This document shows positions 7,296-14,112 of a stretch of 15,508 nucleotides of DNA, one piece after another. The stretch spans positions 1-15,508 of the forward strand of contig JAQUMZ010000016.1 of assembly GCA_028717865.1 (NCBI GenBank), written 5' to 3'. Positions within the stretch are counted from its first letter, which is position 1. Each line of letters opens with the position of its first letter. The DNA comes from Elusimicrobiota bacterium (lineage in GTDB: Bacteria > Elusimicrobiota > Elusimicrobia > UBA1565 > UBA9628). Position numbers and translations under genes: made by a program. The notes under the pieces were generated by a model. That model saw nothing but the letters and a program-made list of their open reading frames with translations. It had not been told where the DNA came from and ran no database searches.

Positions 7296-9716
7296 ATGAA
7301 CGAGTGGGACGACGAGGCGCTCGGCGAGATCAACAGCATCGAGGCGGCGCGCCTGGCCTTGCGCGGGGCCCTGTCGACCATCCGGGATCTGCAGGACCTC
7401 AACGCCCAGGCCAAGGCCCAGGCCCAGGACGAGGCCGCCAAGCGCAAGCTCGGCGAGGCCAAGGCCGCGGAGCTTTCGGCCCAGATCGAGAACTGGCGCC
7501 AGGAGGCCGACGCCTGGCAGAAGGAGCGCGCCGAGCGCGCGCGCGACGATGAGCGTTGGCGCCAGGCCGCGCGGCAGGAGGCGCGCGCCGAGGAGCGCGC
7601 GCGCATCGAGAGCGACCGGGCCCGGATGGAGGAGGAACTGGCGCGCCTCAACGCCGAGCTGCAGGCCATGGCCGCGGCGCACCGGGAGCGGGGCGAGTCC
7701 CAGGCCGGAGCCCTGGAGCGGCTCAAGAAGCTGCTCGAGGCCGGCCAGGCCGAGCTGTCGGCCGCCCGCCGGGAGAAGGAGGAGCTGGCCCGGCGTTTCG
7801 CCCAGGACGCGCAGCTCCTGGAGGGCATGCGCCAGCAGCGCGACCGGGAGATCTCCGCCTCCATCAAGAGCCGGGAAATGGAGCTCGCCGACAAGGACCG
7901 CGCGCTGGAGGCCGCGCGGCTGCGGACGGAGGAGCTCAAGCAAGCCGCCGAGTCGGCGGCGCGCGAGGAAGCCTCGCGTCTGGCGCGGGCGGAGGAGGGG
8001 CTGCGCCGGGAGTACGAGACCCGGGCCCAGCGGCTGGCCGAGCAGTACGCCAAGCGGGAGGCCGATCTGCAGGCGCACTGGGGCCAGCTCGAGACCGGGC
8101 TCTGGCAGAGGACCAAGGAGGCGCGCGAGAAGCTCGACCGCACCATCGACGCGCAGTTCGAGGAGAAGGCCCGGGAGCTGGCCGACCGCACCAAGCAAGT
8201 CGAGGCCCAGCTGGCCCAGCGCCGCCAGGAGCTCGAGGCCGAGCACGCCCGGCGCTGCGCCGAGGCCGAGGCCGCCTATCGGGCCAACGAGGAGCGCCTG
8301 CAGCACGCCTGGACCGAGAAGGAGCAGCGCTTCCTCAAGAAATTCGAGGCGGAGCTATCCGCCGAGAAAGCCGCCCTGGTCCAGTCCCTGGCGGAGCGCT
8401 CCCGCGCGCTCGAATCCGAGCGCGAGGAGCTGCGCCGGGACTTCGAGGCCCGGCGCGAGCGGCTCGAATCCGATTGGCGCCACCGCAGCGCCGTGCTGCT
8501 GGAGGCGGCCGCGCGCAAGGACGCCGAGCGCGTGCGCCAGCAGGACGACTTCACCGCCCGCAAGGCCGCCGAGCTCGAGGCCGCCGGCGCCCAGCGCCTG
8601 GGCGAACTGCGCGCCCAGGCGGCCGAGGGCCAGCGCGCGTACGAGGCGCGCCTGGCCGAGCTCGAGGCCGAATTCCTGCGCCGCGAGGCCGCGGCCCAGG
8701 AGGAGCTCAACCGCCGCCGGACGCAGCTGCTCGAGGAGCACGCGCGCGCGGCCGAGGCCGAAAAGGCGGCCCTGACCGAGCAGCTGGCCCAGAAAAGCCG
8801 CGGGCTCGACGAGGCCTACGCGGCCAAGGCCGCCGAACTCGAGCGCATGCGCGCGGCCGAGGCGGAGAAGCTGCGCCTCTGGCGCGCGGGCGTGGAGGAG
8901 GACTGCGCCAAAAAGGAGCGCAACCTCGACCTGCAATGGAGCGCGCGGGAGCGCGACCTGCTCGGCCGCCACGCGGCCGCCCTGGAGGAGCAGCGCCGCG
9001 CTTTCCACAACGAGCTGGAGGCCGCCCGCGCAGAGCACGCCCGGCGCCTGGCCCAGGCCGAGGGCGAGGCGCGCCAGCGCGAGGCCGCCCTGGCGGCCGA
9101 GGCCGAGCGCCGCGAGGCGCAGCTGCGCGAGGAAGGCGCGCGCCGAGACGAGTCCGTCCGCCGCGGCCACCAGGAGGCGCTCGACGCCGCCCGCGCGTCC
9201 TACGAGGCCGCCCTGCGCGTCGAGCGCGAGCGCCGCGACGCCGAGGGCGCGCGCCTGCGCGCCGACGCCGGCCGCGAGCTGGCCGCGCTGCGCGAGAAAC
9301 ATCAGGCCGAGCTCTCCGCGCGCGAGCGCCTGCTGGCCGAAAAGGACCTGCAAGCCTCCCAAGCGGCGCGCGCCGGCGAGGAGCGCGAGAAGTCCCTGCG
9401 CGAGGAGCTGGACGCCGCCAACGCCGAGCGCAGCACGCTGTGGAGCGACCTGGCCCGGCGCGAGCAGGAGTGGGAAAAACGGCGCCGTGAAGCCCAACAG
9501 GCGCACGAGAAGGCCGCCAGCCTCAGGGAGCAGCGCTTCCTGGAACTCGAGCGCTCGCTGCAGGAGTTGTGGAGCCGCAAGGAGGCCGAGATGCTCGCGG
9601 CCCACCAGACCGCGCTGGAAAAACAGCACGCCGCTTTCCTCGCCGAACTCTCCCGCCGCGAGGCGGCGCACCGCCGGGCCATCGACGAAGCCCGCGAAAG
9701 GCCGCCGCAGGCGTAA
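7296..9716 (+). CDS. Long coiled-coil protein, 806 residues
   Basis: Starts MNEWDDEALGEINSIEAARL and from about residue 25 to the end is nearly uninterrupted Ala/Glu/Arg/Gln/Leu-rich helix with heptad spacing, such as ELEAEFLRREAAAQEELNRR; Trp recurs at intervals. No signal peptide, membrane segment, Walker motifs or globular domain is visible, so it is not an SMC or Rad50 ATPase; it could be a cytoskeletal, scaffold or spacer protein in the cytoplasm. The first ~25 residues are the only part with a non-coiled-coil character and might be a docking segment. The very high GC and biased composition create long open frames on the opposite strand, which are shadows. There is no Shine-Dalgarno sequence before the ATG; a palindrome is there instead. 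The gene is divergent from the DGHHK-motif gene and followed by the tandem hairpin repeats, whose first hairpin may end transcription. Confidence 0.88.
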   Translation: MNEWDDEALGEINSIEAARLALRGALSTIRDLQDLNAQAKAQAQDEAAKRKLGEAKAAELSAQIENWRQEADAWQKERAERARDDERWRQAARQEARAEERARIESDRARMEEELARLNAELQAMAAAHRERGESQAGALERLKKLLEAGQAELSAARREKEELARRFAQDAQLLEGMRQQRDREISASIKSREMELADKDRALEAARLRTEELKQAAESAAREEASRLARAEEGLRREYETRAQRLAEQYAKREADLQAHWGQLETGLWQRTKEAREKLDRTIDAQFEEKARELADRTKQVEAQLAQRRQELEAEHARRCAEAEAAYRANEERLQHAWTEKEQRFLKKFEAELSAEKAALVQSLAERSRALESEREELRRDFEARRERLESDWRHRSAVLLEAAARKDAERVRQQDDFTARKAAELEAAGAQRLGELRAQAAEGQRAYEARLAELEAEFLRREAAAQEELNRRRTQLLEEHARAAEAEKAALTEQLAQKSRGLDEAYAAKAAELERMRAAEAEKLRLWRAGVEEDCAKKERNLDLQWSARERDLLGRHAAALEEQRRAFHNELEAARAEHARRLAQAEGEARQREAALAAEAERREAQLREEGARRDESVRRGHQEALDAARASYEAALRVERERRDAEGARLRADAGRELAALREKHQAELSARERLLAEKDLQASQAARAGEEREKSLREELDAANAERSTLWSDLARREQEWEKRRREAQQAHEKAASLREQRFLELERSLQELWSRKEAEMLAAHQTALEKQHAAFLAELSRREAAHRRAIDEARERPPQA

Positions 9717-9743
9717 GCAAACGAGTCTTCCCCGCAGTCCCAG

Positions 9744-9980
9744 CCGTTAAACCCCTCGCGATCCCGCCAGGGATCGCGAGGCCGGCGCGACCTTTCCTCA
9801 GTCGCGCCGATAGTATTGAGTTCGGGGACAAATGGGCGAGAACTCACCCAACTCTTCGGATCTGCATACCGCCTGGCGCGCGCACGAGGAATGGGGCGCG
9901 CGCGGGTTCGCGCGCCGCACGACCGCGCGCGAACCTTGGTACGGTGGGGGCCGCGATGGGAGGCTTTGCTGCGGCCACCT
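9744..9980. repeat. Tandem hairpin repeat, copy A
   Basis: First of two head-to-tail copies of a ~235-bp unit, about 90% identical to copy B. It holds three hairpins: 9754-9781 (12-bp stem CCTCGCGATCCC, loop GCCA), 9784-9808 (8-bp stem GGCGCGAC, 9-nt loop) and 9905-9935 (11-bp stem GGTTCGCGCGC, 9-nt loop CGCACGACC). Substitutions between the copies do not favour third codon positions in any frame checked, so it does not look protein-coding. It follows the coiled-coil gene by 27 bp. Confidence 0.88.
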
Positions 9981-10212
9981 CCGTTAAACCCCTCGCGATC
10001 CGCCAGGATCGCGAGGCCGGCGCGACCCTTCCTTAGTCGCGCCGATAGTATGAAGTTCGGGGAAATGGGCGAGATTGCGCCCAATTCTTCGGTTCCGCAT
10101 ACCGCCTGGCGCGCGCACGAGGAACAGGGCGCGCGCGGGTTCGCGCGCCGCACGACCGCGCGCGAACCTTGGTACGGCAGGGGGCCACGATGGGAGGCTT
10201 TGTCGCGGCCAC
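9981..10212. repeat. Tandem hairpin repeat, copy B
   Basis: Second copy, starting directly where copy A ends at CCGTTAAACCCC. Its hairpins are at 9991-10016 (11-bp stem, same GCCA loop), 10019-10043 (same 8-bp stem, 9-nt loop) and 10138-10168 (identical to copy A). The stretch covering hairpin 3 and its left flank (about 10097-10178) is almost unchanged between copies, whereas the middle part at about 10060-10096 has diverged most. It ends about 32 bp before the -35 box of the ytxH-like gene. Confidence 0.88.
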
Positions 10213-10244
10213 GGCCGCTGGAAGGATGTCGTACTCCTTGGGTC

Positions 10245-10273
10245 TTGACAGCATGGGGGCAACCTGTTATAAC
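10245..10273 (+). promoter_or_regulatory. Near-consensus sigma70 promoter for the YtxH-like gene
   Basis: TTGACA (10245-10250, 6/6) and TATAAC (10268-10273, 5/6) are separated by exactly 17 bp. The predicted start near 10280 gives a leader of about 38 nt. AGGAGG at 10304-10309 lies 8 bp before the ATG at 10318. This is the strongest expression signal in the window. Confidence 0.88.
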
Positions 10274-10317
10274 ACCCGCGTCAGCCGAGACGGCACATTT
10301 TCGAGGAGGAATTTTTT

Positions 10318-10578
10318 ATGTCCAGCGAAGACAAAGGCTCGAACTTGGCGTTTTTCATCGTGGGCGCGGCCGTCGGCAGTCTGTTGGGTGTGCTCCTGGC
10401 TCCCAAGGCGGGCAAAGAGACGCGCGAGCAGATCGGGGACTGGATCAAGGAGAAGCGCGACGAGGGCTCCGACTTCCTGGCCAAGATCAAGGAAGAGGGC
10501 ATGCACAAGAAGGAGCAGATCTCGGCCGCCATCCGGGCCGGCAAGCAGGCCTACAGCGAAGCCGAGAAGCATTCCTGA
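10318..10578 (+). CDS. YtxH-like small membrane protein
   Basis: An 86-residue protein starting MSSEDKGSNLAFFIVGAAVG. One glycine/alanine-rich membrane segment (about residues 9-28) is followed by LLAPKAGKETREQIGDWIKE, the hallmark of the YtxH family (VG.L..LLLAPKSGKETR), then a charged amphipathic helix to the end. YtxH proteins are small, usually stress-induced, membrane-anchored proteins of poorly known function. The start is fixed by an ideal ribosome site (AGGAGG, 8-nt spacing) below a near-consensus promoter, so strong expression is inferred. It is a single-gene unit, convergent with the pilT operon and preceded by the tandem hairpin repeats. Confidence 0.93.
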   Translation: MSSEDKGSNLAFFIVGAAVGSLLGVLLAPKAGKETREQIGDWIKEKRDEGSDFLAKIKEEGMHKKEQISAAIRAGKQAYSEAEKHS

Positions 10579-10582
10579 GTTC

Positions 10583-10636
10583 TTGGTGCCACGCTTTCAG
10601 CAACTTCAGGAACTCGCCGGGCCGGCTTGTTTAGCG
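10583..10636 (+). repeat. Copy 2 of the ~55-bp gene-end repeat element
   Basis: Begins TTGGTGCCACGCTTTCAG 4 bp after the TGA of the ytxH-like gene, in the same orientation as that gene, and ends in TTTAGCG, overlapping the last codons of the opposing gene. It matches the minus-strand element at 6208-6263 at about 36 of the first 41 positions. CGCT near the start can pair with AGCG at the end. This copy lacks the T run. Confidence 0.6.
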
Positions 10637-11518
10637 GACCGGTGACTGCGGCGGCGCGGAAGGCGGTTCGCGCCGGATGCGCTCGCCGGGAGCCAGGGTC
10701 TGGAGCAGGCGCGTGAAGGCCGGAAGGCAGTCCTGGTAGAGGTCTTCCGGGGCGCTGTAGACCAGCAATAGGTAGCGGCCGGGCCGCAAGCGGACATAGG
10801 CGCTGCGGCTGGACTTGGGCACGGTCATGAAGCGCGCGGGCAGTCCGGCGACGGAGCCGGCGGCATCCTCCCGAGCGCCTTGCCATTCGCGCTCCTTGAG
10901 GACGGCCAGGTCGAGCTCCTGGAAATCCGGCTGGCCCGCCTCGAGCAGGGTCGCGGTCATCGTCACCTGCTTGCCCGCGCGGCCGGCGTCGAATACCACG
11001 TATAGCGTCGGGGGGACGTCCGGCCAGGCGTCGGTCAGATGCCAGTCCTTCGGATATTCCAGGGCGATTTCCCCGGGTATGGAATAGCGGCCGAAGGCGC
11101 GCTTCGCGAGCCCCGCGCAGCCCCTCGCCGCGCGCGGCCCCTTGGCGCCGGAGGCGGCCGCGGCGGGCGAACGCACCCGCCACGACCTGGTCCGCCCGTC
11201 GGCGTCCGGTTCCGGATCCAGGACCGGCTCGGCGGGCGGGTAGGAATCCTTGGCGCAGCGATAGGGCTGCAGGCGGTCCGGGGTCGTCACGGGGTGGAAG
11301 CCCCGGGGACAGCGCGGCCGGACGGAAAAACCCTGGGCGCCGACGCCGGGCGTCAGATCGAAGGGCCGGCGCCGGTTCGGCACGCAGGCGAAGGGCTCGT
11401 AAGGATTGTCGCTCAGGGCGCGCCGGGTCCCCTTGGGGCACTCCGGACCGACCTCCTCGACGGCGAGAGCCGGCCCCGCGGTCAAGGCCAGCGCCAGCAG
11501 CCCCGCGGCCGCCCTCAC
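10631..11518 (-). CDS. Secreted PsbP/MOG1-like domain protein
   Basis: A 295-residue protein starting at GTG 11518; the GTG overlaps the TGA of the cNMP-binding gene (GTGA), implying translational coupling. The N-terminus MRAAAGLLALALTAGPALA is a signal peptide with an AxA-type cleavage site. Two related Cys-bounded segments follow, CPKGTRRALSDNPYEPFAC (about 27-45) and CPRGFHPVTTPDRLQPYRC (about 70-88), each of the form CP.G...P...PY..C, probably disulphide-closed. After a Pro/Ala linker the C-terminal half (about 145-280: GRYSIPGEIALEYPKDWHLT ... VTMTATLLEAG ... YLLLVYSAPEDLYQDCLPAF) resembles the PsbP/MOG1/DUF1795 fold seen in secreted bacterial proteins. It acts outside the cytoplasmic membrane. 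Being last in an operon with pilT suggests, but does not prove, a surface or pilus-related role. Confidence 0.85.
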   Translation of the reverse strand: MRAAAGLLALALTAGPALAVEEVGPECPKGTRRALSDNPYEPFACVPNRRRPFDLTPGVGAQGFSVRPRCPRGFHPVTTPDRLQPYRCAKDSYPPAEPVLDPEPDADGRTRSWRVRSPAAAASGAKGPRAARGCAGLAKRAFGRYSIPGEIALEYPKDWHLTDAWPDVPPTLYVVFDAGRAGKQVTMTATLLEAGQPDFQELDLAVLKEREWQGAREDAAGSVAGLPARFMTVPKSSRSAYVRLRPGRYLLLVYSAPEDLYQDCLPAFTRLLQTLAPGERIRREPPSAPPQSPVR

Positions 11519-11961
11519 CGCAGCCTCCGCGCGGCGAGCGCGCGCAGATGCGCCTCCAGCCGGGGGTGGTGCTTCAGCAGATAGGGCATGTCCGCGAAGG
11601 CCAGGCGGAATATCCGGGAGGGGCCCTCGACCAGCACGTTGGCCGTGCGCAGCCCGCCGCCCACCAGGGCGATCTCGCCCAGGATATCGCCGGGGCCCAG
11701 CCGGGCCAGCTCGGCGGCCGCGCTGCCGCAGGACTGGTGCACGGCCGCGCCGCCCGAGCAGATCACGAACATGTCGCGCCCGCGCTCGCCCTGCCCGATG
11801 AGGCGCCAGCCGTCGGGATAGTCGTAGAGGCCGCTGCGCGGGAAGAGCTTCTCGACGTGCTCGGCGGCGAACTCGGCGAAGAAATCGCCCAGCTCCAAGG
11901 CCCCGGCCAGAAGCCGCGCGCAGGCATCGTCGACGGCGACGCGGACCGGTCCTTCCGGCAT
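11515..11961 (-). CDS. Cyclic-nucleotide-binding (cNMP) domain protein
   Basis: A 148-residue protein. The start ATG 11961 is chosen because GGGAGG lies 8 bp upstream; a longer open frame that continues into pilT is a shadow. It is essentially one cNMP-binding beta-roll: DGWRLIGQGERGRDMFVICS (about 48-67) is the usual entry strands, and GDILGEIALVGGGLRTANV (about 87-105) is the phosphate-binding cassette with the conserved Glu and Arg-Thr-Ala, so ligand binding is plausible. There is no DNA-binding helix-turn-helix, so it is not a CRP/FNR regulator but a single-domain sensor, probably acting on a partner protein. It lies 20 bp after pilT and overlaps the secreted-protein gene by 4 bp, so the likely partner is the pilus motor or something co-expressed with it. 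Nucleotide specificity cannot be read from sequence alone. Confidence 0.9.
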   Translation of the reverse strand: MPEGPVRVAVDDACARLLAGALELGDFFAEFAAEHVEKLFPRSGLYDYPDGWRLIGQGERGRDMFVICSGGAAVHQSCGSAAAELARLGPGDILGEIALVGGGLRTANVLVEGPSRIFRLAFADMPYLLKHHPRLEAHLRALAARRLR

Positions 11962-11981
11962 CGGCGCATCCTCCCTGGCGG

Positions 11982-13040
11982 TCAGCGGCCTAGGGTCTCC
12001 GGATTGCGCATGCGCTCCAGCGCCGTTTCGCGGGTGATCAGCTTCTTGGCATAGAGGTTCTTTATGGAAACGTCCTTGGACATCATGCCGATCTGCATGC
12101 CCGCCTGGATGGCGTCGTTGACGGCCTCCAGCTTGTTCTCGCGGATCATCTGGCGCACCGCGGGGGTGGCGATGAGCACCTCGCAGCAGACGACCAGGCC
12201 CTTGCCGTCGGCGCGCGGCAGCAGCTCCTGGGAGATCACGGCCTCCAGGCTCAGGGCCAGCTGCTCGCGGATGGTTTCCTGCTCGCCGGTGGCCACGCCG
12301 GTGACGATGCGCTGCACCGTCTTGGAGGCGTCGCGGGTGTGCAGGGTGGTCAGGACCAGGTGCCCGGTCTCGGCCGCGGTGATGGCGGCGTAGATGGACT
12401 TGGCGTCGCGCAGCTCGCCGATGCAGAGCACGTCGGGGTCCTGGCGTAGGGAATCGAGGATGCCGGCGCTGAAGGAGGGGGTGTCCACGCCCACCTCGCG
12501 CTGGACGAAGATGCAGCGGCAGGGCGTGAAGATGGTCTCGATGGGGTCCTCGATGGTGATGACCTTGCCCGGCCGGCCGCCCTGGTTGATCCACTCCAGC
12601 ATGGCGGCCATGGTCGTGCTCTTGCCGGAGCCCGTGGCGCCGGTGATGAGGATGATGCCGGACTTCTTGAGGGCCAGGGTGCCCACGACGGGAGGCAGTC
12701 CCAGCACCGAAAGCGGGTAGTTCTTCTTGGGCAGCACGCGGATGGAGGCGCCCACGGTGCCCAGGGCCATGTAGACGCTGAAGCGGTAGCGGCCCTCGCC
12801 GATGGTATGGGCGCAGTTGACGCGCAGCTCCTTCTTCAGGCACTCCTGCTGGACGTCGTTGAGGTAGGGGCTCGTCAGCTCCCGAATGCCCTCCGAGTTC
12901 AGCACCGGATAGGGCAGGGCGCCGATGTCCCCCGCGACGCGGGCGATGGGGGGGATGCCGTGTATGAGGTGCAGGTCCGAGCCGCCCCGGGTCGCGACGT
13001 CGCCGAGCAGGGTCGCCAGGTTGAAATCGAGCTTCGCCAT
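11982..13040 (-). CDS. pilT: Type IV pilus retraction ATPase PilT
   Basis: A 352-residue protein of normal PilT length. It has the PilT N-terminal sequence GGSDLHLIHGIPPIARVAGD, Walker A GATGSGKST (about 131-139), an Asp box VITIEDPIE, QREVGVDTPSF, Walker B DPDVLCIGELRD (about 196-207), His box TTLHTRDASKTVQRI, and a C-terminal AVRQMIRENK corresponding to the AIRNLI motif of PilT. These identify a hexameric ATPase at the inner-membrane base of the type IV pilus that powers pilin disassembly and retraction. Deviations from common forms are IGELRD for GEMRD and PCRCIF before QREVG. PilU is the alternative assignment; the AIRNLI-like motif favours PilT. It is the first gene of a three-gene unit; a weak promoter (TTGATT, 18 bp, TATCCT) can be read in the 62-bp divergent gap, and no strong ribosome site is seen. 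Confidence 0.95.
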   Translation of the reverse strand: MAKLDFNLATLLGDVATRGGSDLHLIHGIPPIARVAGDIGALPYPVLNSEGIRELTSPYLNDVQQECLKKELRVNCAHTIGEGRYRFSVYMALGTVGASIRVLPKKNYPLSVLGLPPVVGTLALKKSGIILITGATGSGKSTTMAAMLEWINQGGRPGKVITIEDPIETIFTPCRCIFVQREVGVDTPSFSAGILDSLRQDPDVLCIGELRDAKSIYAAITAAETGHLVLTTLHTRDASKTVQRIVTGVATGEQETIREQLALSLEAVISQELLPRADGKGLVVCCEVLIATPAVRQMIRENKLEAVNDAIQAGMQIGMMSKDVSIKNLYAKKLITRETALERMRNPETLGR

Positions 13041-13090
13041 GGCGTTAAGGATAGCCTTATGGGCGCGGGCAAATCAAGCCCGGGAGTTGG

Positions 13091-13096
13091 TAGAAT
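13091..13096 (+). promoter_or_regulatory. Possible -10 box giving a leaderless epimerase mRNA
   Basis: TAGAAT ends 6 bp before the ATG at 13103, so transcription would begin at or next to the start codon. No Shine-Dalgarno sequence precedes the ATG and no good -35 is present. A 5-bp inverted repeat CGGGC/GCCCG (13066-13082) lies just upstream in the divergent gap with pilT. Confidence 0.3.
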
Positions 13097-13102
13097 CGAG
13101 TG

Positions 13103-13996
13103 ATGCGGGTCCTTCTGGCCGGCGGCGACGGATTCATAGGGCGCTACCTAGCCTGGAGCCTCGCCGAGCGGGGGCACGAGGTCGTCCTGCTCTCGCGCCG
13201 GGCCGGGCCGCGAAGGCTGCTCTGGGACGGCGCCTCGGTCCGGGATTCCTGGCTGGCCGAGGCGCAGACGTGCGCGGCCTGGATCAATCTCTGCGGCGAG
13301 CCCATCGCCGCGGCCCGCTGGACGAAGCGGCGCAAGAAGAAGCTGGCCGAAAGCCGTCTGCGGCCCGCCGCCGCCCTGGTGTCGGCCCTGGAGGGCCTCA
13401 AGACCAGGCCCAAGGTCCTGCTCAACGCTTCGGCGGTGGGCTATTACGGCGATTCGGGCGAGCGCGTCGTCGATGAGACGCACAGCCGAGGCGCGGGCTT
13501 CTTGCCCGAGCTCTGCGAGGCCTGGGAGCGCCAGGCCATGCGGGCCTCCGAGCTGGGAGTGCGCGTGGTCTGCCTGCGCATCGGCCCGGTGCTGGGGCCC
13601 GGCGGGGGCCTGCTGGGGCGCCTGGTCCCGCCGTTCCGGGCCTTCCTGGGCGCGACGCTGGGCGGCGGCCGGCAGTGGCTGCCCTGGATATCGCGGACCG
13701 ACTTCGCGGGACTCGCGGCCCACCTGCTGCAAGCCGAGGTCTCGGGTCCGGTCAACGCCGTGGGCCCGAATCCGGTCACCAACGAGGGATTCTCCGTGGA
13801 ACTGGCCCGGACCTTGGGGCGTCCGTGCTTCCTGCGCGTGCCGGCCTTCGCCCTGCGCCTGGCCCTCGGCGAAATGGCCGACGTGCTGCTCCAGGGCCAG
13901 CGCGCCGTGCCCAAGAAAGCGCTGGACTCGGGCTTCTCGTTCAAGCACCGGGAACTCGCCGCCGCCTTGCGCGACGAACTCCAATTGCCCGCCTGA
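13103..13996 (+). CDS. TIGR01777-family NAD(P)-dependent epimerase/dehydratase
   Basis: A 297-residue protein; ATG 13103 is preferred over the GTG immediately before it because it places MRVLLAGGDGFIGRYL directly at the N-terminus. The Rossmann motif GGDGFIG (about 7-13) binds NAD(P). NASAVGYYGDSGERVVDE (about 108-125) is the family signature with the catalytic-type YYG, and WITRTDFAG-like WISRTDFAGL, PVNAVGPNPVTN and the C-terminal DUF1731-type part (VPAFALRLALGEMADVLLQGQRAVPKKAL) are all present. The family (YfcH/SulA-like sugar-nucleotide epimerases) is widespread; its physiological substrate is generally not established. Length is normal and the gene looks intact. It is divergent from pilT and followed 41 bp downstream by tRNA-Asn. 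Confidence 0.95.
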   Translation: MRVLLAGGDGFIGRYLAWSLAERGHEVVLLSRRAGPRRLLWDGASVRDSWLAEAQTCAAWINLCGEPIAAARWTKRRKKKLAESRLRPAAALVSALEGLKTRPKVLLNASAVGYYGDSGERVVDETHSRGAGFLPELCEAWERQAMRASELGVRVVCLRIGPVLGPGGGLLGRLVPPFRAFLGATLGGGRQWLPWISRTDFAGLAAHLLQAEVSGPVNAVGPNPVTNEGFSVELARTLGRPCFLRVPAFALRLALGEMADVLLQGQRAVPKKALDSGFSFKHRELAAALRDELQLPA

Positions 13997-13997
13997 T

Positions 13998-14027
13998 TTG
14001 GAAGCGAGAGGATTTTTCTGCTAGAAT
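13998..14027 (+). promoter_or_regulatory. Promoter for tRNA-Asn
   Basis: TTGGAA (13998-14003, 4/6) and TAGAAT (14022-14027, 5/6) are 18 bp apart, starting two bases after the epimerase stop codon. Transcription would begin about 14034, only a few bases before the mature tRNA 5' end. Confidence 0.6.
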
Positions 14028-14037
14028 TACGGACCAT

Positions 14038-14112
14038 TCCGGCGTAGCTCAATGGTGGAGCGGCCCGCTGTTAACGGGAAGGTTGTAGGTTCGAGTCCTA
14101 CCGCCGGAGCCA
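14038..14112 (+). tRNA. tRNA-Asn (anticodon GTT)
   Basis: A 75-nt cloverleaf folded by hand. The acceptor stem TCCGGCG pairs with CGCCGGA (14102-14108), the D stem GCTC with GAGC, the anticodon stem CCCG with CGGG around loop CTGTTAA, and the T arm is GTAGG-TTCGAGT-CCTAC. The anticodon GTT is at 14070-14072. Discriminator G and the CCA end are encoded (14109-14112). The top pair of the anticodon stem (G27-A43) is a mismatch. The 3' end is overlapped on the other strand by the last codons of a recombinase remnant. Confidence 0.97.

Noticed and set aside
8355..9671. 438-codon open frame on the minus strand opposite the coiled-coil gene, and similar long antisense frames at 7188-8306
   Set aside because: These are leucine/glycine-rich translations of the complement of a GC-rich, Glu/Ala/Arg-biased gene; no domain, start signal or homologous pattern is visible.
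9744..10212. CRISPR-like array
   Set aside because: Only two long (~235-bp) adjacent copies, no short repeats with unique spacers and no cas genes.
9816..10634. Plus-strand 272-codon frame across the tandem repeats and into the ytxH-like gene
   Set aside because: It runs through strong hairpins, the ytxH promoter and the ytxH gene in another frame, and the two repeat copies fall in different frames.
11962..12843. Extension of the cNMP-binding frame through pilT to 12843
   Set aside because: The extra part is His/Arg/Gly-rich antibody-like nonsense overlapping the pilT motifs, while an ATG with a good ribosome site lies at 11961.
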